A stretch of 64,000 bases of DNA from Pseudomonas segetis. GTDB lineage: Bacteria; Pseudomonadota; Gammaproteobacteria; Pseudomonadales; Pseudomonadaceae. Shown here in pieces: positions 16,870 to 25,715 of this stretch (position 1 is the stretch's first letter; the number at the start of each line of letters is the position of its first letter). The DNA is taken from positions 186,001 to 250,000 of the forward strand of contig NZ_FZOG01000001.1 in the NCBI RefSeq assembly GCF_900188155.1. The letters are read 5' to 3'. The notes below the pieces were generated by a model. The model was not told the origin of the DNA. It worked only from the letters and a program-made list of their open reading frames with translations, and ran no database searches. Made by a program: the position numbers and the translations under genes.

Positions 16870-16909
16870 TGTATTGCTCCAGCGTTTCAGGATCAGGACG
16901 AGCAATACA
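16870..16909. promoter_or_regulatory. Perfect 10-bp inverted repeat upstream of phnX
   Basis: TGTATTGCTC (16870-16879) and GAGCAATACA (16900-16909) form a perfect dyad with a 20-nt spacer, about 115 nt before phnX and 53 nt after the dehydrogenase stop. It has no T-tract, so an operator for a dimeric regulator is at least as likely as a terminator. Confidence 0.45.
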
Positions 16910-17024
16910 GATTCAGCCGGACGCACTTGGATTTCAACTGGATTGCCGAAAGGCACACATGAATATCGATTTCAAACATCATTCAGCTCCTGCGTCTGCG
17001 GAGTTTTTGCAAATGGAGAAAACC

Positions 17025-17852
17025 ATGAACTACCAGCAACCCACCCACCTGCAGGCTGCGATTCTTGATTGGGCCGGCACCGTCGTCGATTTTGGCTCCT
17101 TTGCACCCACGCAAATCTTCGTTGAAGCCTTCGCTGAATTTGGTGTCGCGGTTTCCCTGGATGAGGCGCGCGGTCCGATGGGCATGGGCAAGTGGGATCA
17201 CATACGCACCCTGTGTAACGATCCGCAGATTGCCGAGCGCTACCGCGCAGCATTTGGTCGAACACCGACGGATGCTGATGTCACCGCGATTTACGAGCGT
17301 TTTATGCCGCTGCAAATCGAAAAGATTGCCGACCACTCGGCGCTGATCCCCGGTGCGCTCGATGCCATCGCCGCATTGCGCGACAAAGGTTTGAAGATCG
17401 GGACCTGCTCAGGTTATCCGGCGGTGGTCATGGCCCGGGTGGTCGAGTTGGCGCGTACCAACGGCTATGTGCCGGATCATGTGGTCGCAACCGACGAGGT
17501 GCCTAATGGCCGTCCGCATCCGGCGCAGTCGCTGGCCAATGTCATCGCCCTGGGCATCAGTGATGTCGCTGCCTGTGTAAAGGTCGACGACACCTGGCCG
17601 GGCATTCTCGAAGGCCGCAGTGCCGGTATGTGGACAGTCGCACTGACCTGCTCGGGCAATGCCCTGGGCCTGACCTATGAGCAGTTCAAGGCACTGCCGC
17701 AAGACAAGCTCGAGCAGGAGCGCGCACGTATCGGCCAGATGTTCGAAGGTTCGCGGCCGCACTATTTGATCGACACCATTGCCGAGTTGCCTGCGGTAAT
17801 CGATGAGATCAACGCTCGGCTGGCTCGTGGCGAGACGCCGCAAAACAACTGA
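17025..17852 (+). CDS. phnX: Phosphonoacetaldehyde hydrolase (phosphonatase)
   Basis: 275 aa, the usual PhnX length, from the ATG at 17025 with GGAG 6 nt upstream; in-frame ATGs at 16961 and 17013 are less well placed. It is a HAD-superfamily enzyme: nucleophile Asp15 in ILDWAGT and Schiff-base Lys56 in GMGKWDHI, the pair that defines phosphonatases. [13 protein letters not shown] is the acidic loop. It cleaves phosphonoacetaldehyde to acetaldehyde and phosphate in the cytoplasm, releasing phosphorus from imported phosphonate. No phnW transaminase gene accompanies it in this window. Confidence 0.94.
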   Translation: MNYQQPTHLQAAILDWAGTVVDFGSFAPTQIFVEAFAEFGVAVSLDEARGPMGMGKWDHIRTLCNDPQIAERYRAAFGRTPTDADVTAIYERFMPLQIEKIADHSALIPGALDAIAALRDKGLKIGTCSGYPAVVMARVVELARTNGYVPDHVVATDEVPNGRPHPAQSLANVIALGISDVAACVKVDDTWPGILEGRSAGMWTVALTCSGNALGLTYEQFKALPQDKLEQERARIGQMFEGSRPHYLIDTIAELPAVIDEINARLARGETPQNN

Positions 17853-17868
17853 CCGGGCATATGCTGTC

Positions 17869-17901
17869 GCGATGTGGTCGGTTTCAACACGGCCACATCG
17901 C
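17869..17901. terminator. Hairpin between phnX and the convergent SDR gene
   Basis: GCGATGTGGTCG (17869-17880) pairs with CGGCCACATCGC (17890-17901), 12 bp including one G-T pair, 9-nt loop. It begins 16 nt after the phnX stop and 60 nt from the SDR stop. No strong T-tract follows. Confidence 0.55.
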
Positions 17902-17961
17902 CTCAGGTGCAGTAGGGCTGCTTGTGGTCCTGCTGCTCGGCGGCGGTGCTGAGCAGCTCAA

Positions 17962-18753
17962 TCATAGATATTCAACGTTCCCATCGATACTTATCGCCTG
18001 GCCAGTGATATTGACTGCGGCTGGGGATGACAAAAACAGCGCCATGGCGGCAACGTCTTCCATGGTGACCATCCGGCGTAGGGATATTTTCTCCAGGTAC
18101 TGATCGCGCATTGAGTCGAAGCTGATGCCCAGGGTTTCTGCCCGCGCGCCAATTACTCGATCCATGCGCTCACCTGCAACAACCCCAGGCAGGATCGCGT
18201 TCACCCTTATATTGTGTGGGCCCAGTTCATTGGCCAGTGATTTCATGAGCCCGACAATTGCCCACTTGGTTGATGCATAGGGTGTTCTGAAGGGATAGCC
18301 CAACCGACCGGCAACCGATGACATTGCAATAATGTGTGGGTGCTGGCCTGATTGCCTGAGATAAGGCACCGCTTTGCTCAGAAAGTAGTACTGGCTATTA
18401 AGATTGGTCGAAACTGTCTGCTCCCATGCGTGTGCATCCAGCTCGTCGATGCTGCCCGTTGGCCCGGCAATGCCTGCGTTATTGACGAGAACGTCTATGC
18501 CGCCAAGCAGGGCCATGGCTTCAGCCATAATGCGGTCGACATGCTGTTTGATACTGACATCCACCACGCCCCCGAGCATGCCCGGGTGCTCAAGCTTCAT
18601 GCGTTCAACAGCGCTGGCGTCGATATCGCAAATGTAGACCTGCGCATCAACCTCATAAAACGCCTTGGCGATAACCGCGCCGATTCCCGCTGCGCCACCG
18701 GTAATCACAACTTTCAAGTTGGCAGCGGGCGTTAGCAAGTCAACAATCTTCAT
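17962..18753 (-). CDS. SDR-family NAD(P)-dependent oxidoreductase
   Basis: 263 aa classical short-chain dehydrogenase. The cofactor motif is TGGAAGIG (18-25), the structural motif NNAG is at 91-94, and the catalytic Ser145, Tyr159 and Lys163 (YASTK) are present. Asp43 or Asp45 after the second strand suggests NAD preference. AGAGGA lies 6 nt before the ATG. It is the last gene of a BKACE-MFS-SDR group. An SDR beside a beta-keto-acid cleavage enzyme most likely oxidises a beta-hydroxy acid to the beta-keto substrate of BKACE; this is an inference from context. Confidence 0.87.
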   Translation of the reverse strand: MKIVDLLTPAANLKVVITGGAAGIGAVIAKAFYEVDAQVYICDIDASAVERMKLEHPGMLGGVVDVSIKQHVDRIMAEAMALLGGIDVLVNNAGIAGPTGSIDELDAHAWEQTVSTNLNSQYYFLSKAVPYLRQSGQHPHIIAMSSVAGRLGYPFRTPYASTKWAIVGLMKSLANELGPHNIRVNAILPGVVAGERMDRVIGARAETLGISFDSMRDQYLEKISLRRMVTMEDVAAMALFLSSPAAVNITGQAISIDGNVEYL

Positions 18754-18764
18754 CTGTTTTCCTC

Positions 18765-20087
18765 TTACTCGGTAATCGGCATGGCTGTGGCATTTGTCTC
18801 GGCATTGATTGCTTTTGCCAGAGCGGGCACCAGCAGCAAGCCCAGCACGGCGGCTGCAAGGATCACGTAGAAACCAGACGAGCTCAAGCCCGAAGCCTTT
18901 TCTACCAGACCGAACAGATAAGGCCCCGCGAAGCCGCCCAACAGGCCGATGGTGTTGATAAACGCCAAGCCTGCAGCGGCCTCAATGCCTTGCAGGCGTT
19001 TCATGGCAATGGCCCAGTAAATGGGTAGAACGCCACCGGCGAAAAAGGCCGTTGCGGTAAACAGGGCAATACGCGCCGATGCATTGTCGATCAGGGTAAA
19101 TGCAACAGCGCTGGCAATCAGGCCGCAGGTGAACAACCCCAGGCAATAGCAGTCGCGGGCTATTTTCCGGTGAATCCTGGGCAGGATCAAAACGCCAGCG
19201 AGAAACCCGATGCCGACACTGCTTGATAGCAAGCCCACGGTTAATGGTGAGCTGATCTGCATTTGCTGGATGATCGACGGCGTAAAGAACACCAGCCCGA
19301 CGAAAGCCACTTGGTTAAGGAAGTAAATCAATCCGATCAGTATTGTCGTCGGGCGCTTCAGTGCTTGAACCCAGTGACCAGAGTAGTCATGGGGATTTGC
19401 ATGCCCGGGGAGCAATGCATGGGCTTCTAGTGACTCGGCTTCCGCCTTGCTCAACCAGCGTGCGTCGCGTGGGCGCTCGGGCAGTTTGAACCAAAGGATT
19501 ACCCCCACAATAATGCTGGGCAGACCCTCCAGAAGGAACATCCACTGCCAGCCATGCAAGCCGCCAATGCCGTCCATCTTCATCAGTGCGCCCCCGATCG
19601 GATTGCCGATCACCAGCGCCAAGGCAGGCGCTATGTAAATCCAGCCGACGGCTATGGCACGATCCTTGGGTGCAAACCACAGGGTCACCATATACATCAG
19701 TGCGGGGAACAGGCCCGCTTCGGCGATACCGAGCAGGACTCGAAGCAAATAGAAGGACCATTCGCCCTGGACAAACATCATGGCCGAGGATAGCGCGCCC
19801 CAGGTTACGGCAATCCTGGCAATCCAGCGGCGTGGACCTATGCGGTGCGCCAGAAGGTTGCTAGGAACCTCCAGTAACGCATAGCCGAGGAAGAAAATTC
19901 CAGCGCCCAGGCCATATGCAGCTGCACTGATGCCAAGGTCTGCACTCAGCGCAGACTTGGCGAGTGCGACGTTCGTACGGTCCAGGTAGGACATGAAGTA
20001 GATTGCGCACATCAAGGGTATAAGCCGGACCATTGCCCGCCGGGTGGCGAGCCCATGGATCTCTGCGCTACTGAGCATGACTGTCAT
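18765..20087 (-). CDS. MFS transporter, anion:cation symporter (ACS) type
   Basis: 440 aa with about 12 transmembrane helices. The N-terminal part RLIPLMCAIYFMSYLDRTNVALA is the signature of the ACS/phthalate-glucarate permease family, which imports organic anions with protons. GAGG lies 7 nt before the first ATG (20087). It sits 44 nt after the BKACE gene and 11 nt before the SDR gene, so it probably imports the hydroxy or keto acid that those two enzymes process. Confidence 0.88.
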   Translation of the reverse strand: MTVMLSSAEIHGLATRRAMVRLIPLMCAIYFMSYLDRTNVALAKSALSADLGISAAAYGLGAGIFFLGYALLEVPSNLLAHRIGPRRWIARIAVTWGALSSAMMFVQGEWSFYLLRVLLGIAEAGLFPALMYMVTLWFAPKDRAIAVGWIYIAPALALVIGNPIGGALMKMDGIGGLHGWQWMFLLEGLPSIIVGVILWFKLPERPRDARWLSKAEAESLEAHALLPGHANPHDYSGHWVQALKRPTTILIGLIYFLNQVAFVGLVFFTPSIIQQMQISSPLTVGLLSSSVGIGFLAGVLILPRIHRKIARDCYCLGLFTCGLIASAVAFTLIDNASARIALFTATAFFAGGVLPIYWAIAMKRLQGIEAAAGLAFINTIGLLGGFAGPYLFGLVEKASGLSSSGFYVILAAAVLGLLLVPALAKAINAETNATAMPITE

Positions 20088-20131
20088 GAAGAAGCCTCAT
20101 TTTTATTTTTGTTGCAAGGTTCGGGTAAAGG

Positions 20132-21070
20132 TTAAATCTCGACCTTGTGTTTGCCTTTGAGCCCAAGCATTTGCCGGGCTTCCTCGGGTGTAGCTATTTC
20201 GAACGACAACTCTTCGAGGATGTGGCGGATCTTTCGTACTTGCTCGGCATTGGTTTTGGCCTTGACCCCTTTGGCGAGATAGATGCTGTCTTCCAGGCCT
20301 ACGCGCACATTGCCGCCCATGATCACGCCCATGGTTGTCAGTGACAGTTGATGTCGGCCGGCACCGAGAATCGAAAACTCATAGTTGTGGCGGCCGAATA
20401 AGCGGTCCGCGGTGGACCTCATGACTGCCATGTTTTCCGGGTCGGCACCGAGGCCGCCGAGAATACCGAAACAGGATTGGATAAACAGTGGGGGTTTCAC
20501 GAGCCCTTGTTCGACGAAATAAGCCAGGTTGTACAGGTGGCCGACGTCGTAGCACTCAAACTCGAAACGGGTACCGTATTCCCCGAGCTGGAGCATGATG
20601 TCTTTGATGTCTTTGAAGGTGTTTTTAAACACCACATCTTCCATGCCCTCGATATGTTCTTTCTCCCAGCCATGGCTCCAGGATGAAATTTTCCGGGCAA
20701 TGGGGTGGATAGAAAAATTCATCGAACCCATATTCAGCGAGCACAGTTCGGGCTTGGCAATCAACGGATAGGCGAGCCGTTGCGCCAGCGTCATGCGAGT
20801 ACTGCCGCCGGTGGTGATGTTGATAACGGCATCTGTTGCTTGGGCGATCGCCGGGACGAATTGGCTGAAGACTTCTGGGTCAGGAGTCGGTCGGCCGTCA
20901 TCCGGGTCGCGTGCATGCAAGTGCAGGATCGCTGCGCCAGCTTCGGTAGCTTCGATGGACTGTTCCTCGATTTCTCTCGGTGACAGAGGAAGGTATTCAG
21001 ACATCGACGGCGTGTGCGTGGCGCCTGTAATTGCACAGGAAATGATGACTTTGCGATTCAACTGGCTCAT
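20132..21070 (-). CDS. Beta-keto acid cleavage enzyme (BKACE, formerly DUF849)
   Basis: 312 aa TIM-barrel protein. The zinc-binding HLHARDPDDGRP (His50, His52) and GGNVRVGLED near the C-terminus are family hallmarks. BKACE enzymes condense a beta-keto acid with acetyl-CoA to give acetoacetate and a new acyl-CoA; members act on 3-keto-5-aminohexanoate, dehydrocarnitine and other acids. The specificity-determining residues cannot be resolved by reading alone. It is the first gene of the minus-strand cluster and is divergent from an AraC regulator. Confidence 0.9.
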   Translation of the reverse strand: MSQLNRKVIISCAITGATHTPSMSEYLPLSPREIEEQSIEATEAGAAILHLHARDPDDGRPTPDPEVFSQFVPAIAQATDAVINITTGGSTRMTLAQRLAYPLIAKPELCSLNMGSMNFSIHPIARKISSWSHGWEKEHIEGMEDVVFKNTFKDIKDIMLQLGEYGTRFEFECYDVGHLYNLAYFVEQGLVKPPLFIQSCFGILGGLGADPENMAVMRSTADRLFGRHNYEFSILGAGRHQLSLTTMGVIMGGNVRVGLEDSIYLAKGVKAKTNAEQVRKIRHILEELSFEIATPEEARQMLGLKGKHKVEI

Positions 21071-21229
21071 TGGGGACCTGGCTTGTTATTGGACTTTTAC
21101 CGGCGCGATAACACGCGATGGCGTTTGCAGGCGCGGTCTATAAAACAAGCTTATTGAAATTCCCATGTGTCGGTAAGATCATTAACGGACACAAAAGAAT
21201 CTATAAAGGACAGGGAAAGGAACCCGCCA

Positions 21230-22258
21230 ATGCCCCCCAAAATGCCTTTGTTCAATGAGCGTATCTACGCTCCCTATAAAATTGCGGCATTAGTTGAGGT
21301 TCTTGCAGAGCAGGGCATTGCACCGGCTGACAGCCTGAGAGGCAGCGGTGTGGACGAGGACAAAATCTATGATGCGACGGCGCTGACTTCGGTGCGCCAG
21401 TACGCGACGGTCTGCGGCAACGCGCTGAGCTTGTCGAAAGACCCTGCCACGCCCTTTATCACTGGTTCGCGCTTGCACCTGTCGGCCTATGGGATGTATG
21501 GCTATGCGCTGATGTCTTGTTTGTCACTGCGGGACTATTTCAGGCTTGGGGTTAAATACCATTCGTTGGCAACGCCTACGCTGACCATTGAATGGCATGA
21601 GTATGAAAACGAGGCGGTGTGGACCTTCCCTGATGCTTCGAACCCAAGCCCGTCCAGGGAGATCAAGCAGTTTCTTATCGAGCAGCAGTTCACCCAGCAC
21701 GTCACCCACCTTCAGGATGTTTTCGGGAAAAGCTGTCCGCCAACCAAAGCCTGTTTTTCTTACCCGGCTCCGGCCCATGCCGCGATCTACGAGCAGTACC
21801 TGGGCTGCCCATGCATTTTCGATCACGATCAGTGCGAGCTGTATTACGACAGCTCGATACTTGAGCAAAAGCCCCATCTGGCACATCGTTTGACGGCCAC
21901 GGTATTGCAAGAAACCTGCGATCGCCTGATTGGTCAGGCAAAGGTGTCTTCGGGTATTTCGGGCGAGGTGTACCAGATGATGATGCAAACGCCGGGTGAG
22001 TTTCCGAGTATGGAAACTGTCGCGCAAAAGCTGTACATGACGACTCGCAGCCTGCGGCGCAAATTGCAGGAAGAGGGCATTTCCTTTGTGCAGATTACCG
22101 ATGACGTGCGCTGCTCCTTGGCCATCGAATACCTTAAAACGACGATTATGAGCACCGATGATATTGCATTGCTGCTGGGGTTTTCCGAACCCACAAACTT
22201 TCGTCGTGCCTTTAAGCGCTGGACGGGGAAAACCACAAAAGATTATCGCCAGGGCTGA
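21230..22258 (+). CDS. AraC-family regulator, probably of the BKACE cluster
   Basis: 342 aa. The N-terminal ligand/dimerisation domain resembles the arabinose-binding-like domain of OruR/ArgR-type regulators. The C-terminal double helix-turn-helix (about 240-340) ends FSEPTNFRRAFKRWTGKTTKDYRQG, a clear AraC signature. The ATG at 21230 has AAAGGA about 8 nt upstream; a start 21 codons earlier lacks one. It is divergent from the BKACE gene with a 159-nt gap, so it likely activates that cluster in response to the substrate. Confidence 0.9.
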   Translation: MPPKMPLFNERIYAPYKIAALVEVLAEQGIAPADSLRGSGVDEDKIYDATALTSVRQYATVCGNALSLSKDPATPFITGSRLHLSAYGMYGYALMSCLSLRDYFRLGVKYHSLATPTLTIEWHEYENEAVWTFPDASNPSPSREIKQFLIEQQFTQHVTHLQDVFGKSCPPTKACFSYPAPAHAAIYEQYLGCPCIFDHDQCELYYDSSILEQKPHLAHRLTATVLQETCDRLIGQAKVSSGISGEVYQMMMQTPGEFPSMETVAQKLYMTTRSLRRKLQEEGISFVQITDDVRCSLAIEYLKTTIMSTDDIALLLGFSEPTNFRRAFKRWTGKTTKDYRQG

Positions 22259-22297
22259 AGTTTCGTCGTGACACCGAGCCCAGGCATACCCCCAGAA

Positions 22298-22330
22298 TGC
22301 ACAACACCGGCGCAGGGCCGGTGTTGTGCA
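22298..22330. terminator. Perfect 14-bp hairpin between convergent genes
   Basis: TGCACAACACCGGC (22298-22311) pairs perfectly with GCCGGTGTTGTGCA (22317-22330) around a 5-nt loop. It lies between the AraC stop and the TonB-dependent receptor stop and probably ends both transcripts. Confidence 0.7.
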
Positions 22331-22346
22331 GTACAGCTTGACGCAC

Positions 22347-24596
22347 TCAGAAGCGGTACTTGGCCGAAGCGGTGAAGCTCCGTGGCGCACCGTAAGTCAG
22401 GGCGCCGTAGGCATCGAAAATATCGAAGTACTTTTCATCGGTAATGTTGTCGGCATTCAATTGGGCCGACAGGTTCTCGGTGATGTCGTAGCGTGCCATC
22501 AGGTTGACCAGTGCATAGGCATCCTGTTCGATTTTCTCGGAGTTGCCCGCCGGGTTGGTGGCGTAGGTGTAGATGCTGTCCTGCCAGTTAACACCGCCGC
22601 CGATGGTCAACTTGTTGAACATGCCGGGCAGGCGATAAGTGGTGAAGGTACGCAACAGTTTGGTCGGATACAGGGTGTTGACGTCGTTGTCATCGGCATC
22701 TTCAGCGGTGAACTGGGTATAGCCGACCGAGGCATTCCAGTCCGGGGCCAGTTCGCCAGAGACCTCAATTTCAAAGCCTTTGCTGGTCGCGCCCTCACTT
22801 GCTTCATAAGCGTAACCGCCAATGGGGTTGGTTGGATCAATCAATTGGCCGGTGCTCTGGCCCAGGTTGTCCTGCTTGATCTGGAATACCGCCGCAGAGG
22901 CGTTCAGACGACCATTGAAGAACTCACCCTTGAGGCCTAATTCGCTGCTCTCGCCGACAATGGGGTCCAGCTGCTGGCCGTTGCGGTCACGTACCGACTG
23001 CGGCAGGAAGATTTCCGTGTAGCTGGCATAGGCAGACAGGTTTTCATTGAGGTCATAGACGATACCCGCGTAAGGCGTCAGCTCATGATCCACATCGACC
23101 TTGCTGACCTCCGAGTAGATGTCATCGCTGGTCTGCTCGTACCAGCTGTCGCGACCGCCCAGGATAAGCTTCAGGTCGTCGGTCAGGTTAAGGCGCGTTG
23201 CTGCGTACAAACCTTTTTGGCGGGTTTCGCTGTAGCCATAGTCGCTGCGTGGTGCCCAGACGGGCTCAGGGAAATCACCGTTGTAGGCGTCGAAGTTTGG
23301 CACCCCGCCAAAGCCGGTCTGGGCAACCAGTGCGTCGGCATCGAACTCTTGTTTGCTGTCGATGTAACCAAAGGCCAGGTCGTGTTTACGACCCAGTAGC
23401 GAGAATGGGCCATCGAAGCGAATGCTGTAGTCGTCCTGGGTTGTCTCGGTTTTGTAGGTTGCCGGGAACGAGGACATCGGGCTGCTGCCGTCACGGCCTG
23501 GGTTGCCAGACAGGTAAAGCAACGCGGAGTCGCCTTTGCGCTCGCCACGGTTGTAGCTGAGGTGGACCTGCCAGTCGTTGGCAAAGGTGTGGTCAAGATT
23601 GACGAAGTAAGTCTTGTAGCTGGTGTCCCACTTGCTCCAGCCCGCGGAGGTCGATTTCGAGCGGCTCCAGTTGGTGCGGCTGCCATCGGCGTACCAGACG
23701 GGCAGGCCGCCCCACATTGGCGAGTCTTCGCTGTTGTCCTGGTTGCTCAGGCCGAACCACAGGGTGGTATCGGGCGTCAGGTCGATGTCCATGGTGCCGT
23801 AGACCGTTTCACTGCGCTTGGAGTTATCGTCGATCCAGGTATCGCCATCTGTCACTTCGCCAACCAGGCGTGCGCGAATGGTGCCAGCCTCGTTCAGGGC
23901 AGTGGATACATCGGCTTCGGTGCCAAAGGTATCCCATGTCCCTGCGCTGAATTTGACCGAGCCTTTCAGGTCGCGACTGCTGGCGCGTTTGCGCACCAGG
24001 TTGATGGATGCCGAAGGATCGCCTGCACCGGTCATCAAACCGTTGGCGCCGCGTACGATTTCAACACGGTCATACATGGCCAGGCTGCTGAAAATCTCGC
24101 CGGAACTCCATGGTTGCTCATAAATGGTGGGTACGCCGTCGATCATCAGCGAGTTGAGTTCAAAGCCACGGGCGTTGAACTGTGCGCGGCTGGTTTCGTA
24201 GCGGTTGACCGACACACCGGTGGCGTTGTTGACCACGTCAAGGATGGTTTCCAGGTCCTGGTCTTCAATGCGCTGCTGGGTAACCACGCTGACCGACTGC
24301 GGCGTCTCGCGCAGCGACATGCTCAACGGCGTGGCGGTACGGGCAGCTTCTGTGGTGTAGGAGTGGGTATCCTCAGTGACTGCACTCGGCTCGGCGGCGC
24401 CAGTGATCTCCATTGGCTTCAGGGTTACAGCACTCGCGGCCTCGGTTGACTCAGCTTGCTCCGCTGCCATGACCGATGGCACCGCCAGGGCTGTCCCGGC
24501 TGCAAGCATGTGCACCGCCAGGGCCAAGGGGCGGATTGTCAGTGATGAGCGCTGGGCGAAGGGTGTGTGTGAATGCAAGGGAGGATTGGCGGACAT
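22347..24596 (-). CDS. TonB-dependent ferric-siderophore receptor (FhuE/FpvA-like)
   Basis: 749 aa from the ATG at 24596. A signal peptide (ending VMAA) is followed by a plug domain (LRETPQSVSVVTQQRIEDQ, VEIVRGANGLMTGAGDPS) and a 22-strand barrel ending in Phe (SAKYRF). There is no N-terminal signalling (STN) domain, so it does not itself drive a sigma/anti-sigma relay. It imports an iron-siderophore complex across the outer membrane using TonB energy. The plug and barrel resemble FhuE and FpvA receptors for hydroxamate-type siderophores; the exact ligand is uncertain. An in-frame ATG at 24641 falls inside a Fur box, so the downstream start is chosen. Confidence 0.9.
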   Translation of the reverse strand: MSANPPLHSHTPFAQRSSLTIRPLALAVHMLAAGTALAVPSVMAAEQAESTEAASAVTLKPMEITGAAEPSAVTEDTHSYTTEAARTATPLSMSLRETPQSVSVVTQQRIEDQDLETILDVVNNATGVSVNRYETSRAQFNARGFELNSLMIDGVPTIYEQPWSSGEIFSSLAMYDRVEIVRGANGLMTGAGDPSASINLVRKRASSRDLKGSVKFSAGTWDTFGTEADVSTALNEAGTIRARLVGEVTDGDTWIDDNSKRSETVYGTMDIDLTPDTTLWFGLSNQDNSEDSPMWGGLPVWYADGSRTNWSRSKSTSAGWSKWDTSYKTYFVNLDHTFANDWQVHLSYNRGERKGDSALLYLSGNPGRDGSSPMSSFPATYKTETTQDDYSIRFDGPFSLLGRKHDLAFGYIDSKQEFDADALVAQTGFGGVPNFDAYNGDFPEPVWAPRSDYGYSETRQKGLYAATRLNLTDDLKLILGGRDSWYEQTSDDIYSEVSKVDVDHELTPYAGIVYDLNENLSAYASYTEIFLPQSVRDRNGQQLDPIVGESSELGLKGEFFNGRLNASAAVFQIKQDNLGQSTGQLIDPTNPIGGYAYEASEGATSKGFEIEVSGELAPDWNASVGYTQFTAEDADDNDVNTLYPTKLLRTFTTYRLPGMFNKLTIGGGVNWQDSIYTYATNPAGNSEKIEQDAYALVNLMARYDITENLSAQLNADNITDEKYFDIFDAYGALTYGAPRSFTASAKYRF

Positions 24597-24622
24597 GGCG
24601 GACTCTGCTGTATTTATAGTGT

Positions 24623-24641
24623 TAATACGAATCACTATCAT
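24623..24641 (-). promoter_or_regulatory. Fur box of the siderophore receptor gene
   Basis: Reading the minus strand from 24641 to 24623 gives ATGATAGTGATTCGTATTA, which matches the common Pseudomonas Fur-box form ATGATAATGATTCTCATTA at 16 of 19 positions. It ends 26 nt before the chosen start codon, where Fur would block transcription in iron-rich cells. Confidence 0.75.
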
Positions 24642-24824
24642 ACGCAGTAATAATGTTTTCTGGAATAACCGTGCAAAAGTTTATTGTTGTTTTGCGAGAA
24701 GGATTACCACGAGAGCGTGCGCGTCCATTTACAGCTTTGGCTTGCAAGCGCTTGACTGGATGAGTCGACTCGGCCAACTGCTTGAATCAGGCAGGCTGCG
24801 ACCCCTTTGCGGGCAACTTGTGGC

Positions 24825-25688
24825 CTAGCGAACGATGCTGCGCTGCTTTTTAACCCGGTACATTTCGCCATCCGCATGGCTTAGCAGGGTGTCGGCATCC
24901 TCGCCATCAGCGGGGTAGCAGGCCACGCCGATGCTGCAGGACGGCATTTTTATTGCGCCAAAGTCAGCGCCCAGCGGCTCGGCCATGATTTCGAGGATCT
25001 GCTCGACCTTGGCTGCCACTGCGTCCTGGGATTGAATATCGGTCAATAGCACTGTGAATTCATCACCGCCCATGCGCGCGACAGTGTCGGTCTCGCGTAC
25101 GCAGCTTTTCAGGCGCTGGGCGATCAAGCGCAGTACACGATCTCCTGCGACATGGCCATGAACATCGTTGATGCCCTTGAAGTCATTGATATCTATGAAC
25201 AGCAGGGCAAGTGAGTTCTGGTGGCGGCGGGCTCCGCGCAGGGCCGATTCCAGTCGTTCGCTGAAAAGCGAGCGGTTGGCCAGTTCGGTTAACGGGTCAT
25301 GGTGGGCAAGGAAATGCAGCTCCGATTCTGCCTGCCACAGGGCGGTGATGTCTCGTGCAACACCAATCCTTGCGCCCACCTCCTCGGACCAGAAGGCCGC
25401 CCAGAGGATGTGTACGACGCTTCCATCCTTGCGGATGTAGCGGTTGCGGAAATCGATGTGGGGCTTGCCACTCATGACACGGACAATCGAAGCCTGGGTG
25501 ATCGCCAGATCATCAGGGTGCATATAGTTGGTGATCGCGGTGCCCGTCAGTTCGCTGGGGTGGTAGCCGAGCAGGGCTTTGCAGGCATCACTGACAAATA
25601 CGATCTGGTTGTCCTTGTCGACCACGAACACAGTGTCCAGCATCAGGTGGATCAATTTGGGATAGAGCGCTTGTAGGTCAACGGCCAT
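24825..25688 (-). CDS. PAS-GGDEF diguanylate cyclase
   Basis: 287 aa soluble protein. A PAS sensor domain (about 12-115, with FVVDKDNQIVFVSDACKALLGY and the PAC-like RYIRKDGSVVHI) is followed by a GGDEF domain (about 125-285). The active site GGDEF (207-211) and the inhibitory I-site RETD (198-201, five residues before GGDEF) are both intact, so it should make cyclic di-GMP and be subject to product inhibition. There is no EAL domain. The start has a poor Shine-Dalgarno sequence. A 44-codon ORF ends 27 nt upstream on the same strand. Confidence 0.92.
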   Translation of the reverse strand: MAVDLQALYPKLIHLMLDTVFVVDKDNQIVFVSDACKALLGYHPSELTGTAITNYMHPDDLAITQASIVRVMSGKPHIDFRNRYIRKDGSVVHILWAAFWSEEVGARIGVARDITALWQAESELHFLAHHDPLTELANRSLFSERLESALRGARRHQNSLALLFIDINDFKGINDVHGHVAGDRVLRLIAQRLKSCVRETDTVARMGGDEFTVLLTDIQSQDAVAAKVEQILEIMAEPLGADFGAIKMPSCSIGVACYPADGEDADTLLSHADGEMYRVKKQRSIVR

Positions 25689-25715
25689 AGTTCTGGGAAG
25701 TCCGCTTTATGTCGC

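Noticed and set aside
16961..17024. A longer PhnX starting at the ATG at 16961
   Set aside because: It would add 21 residues not found in the family, and the ATG at 17025 has a well-placed GGAG.
23562..24449. A 295-codon plus-strand frame opposite the siderophore receptor
   Set aside because: No domain is recognisable, and the receptor plug and barrel motifs on the minus strand account for the region.
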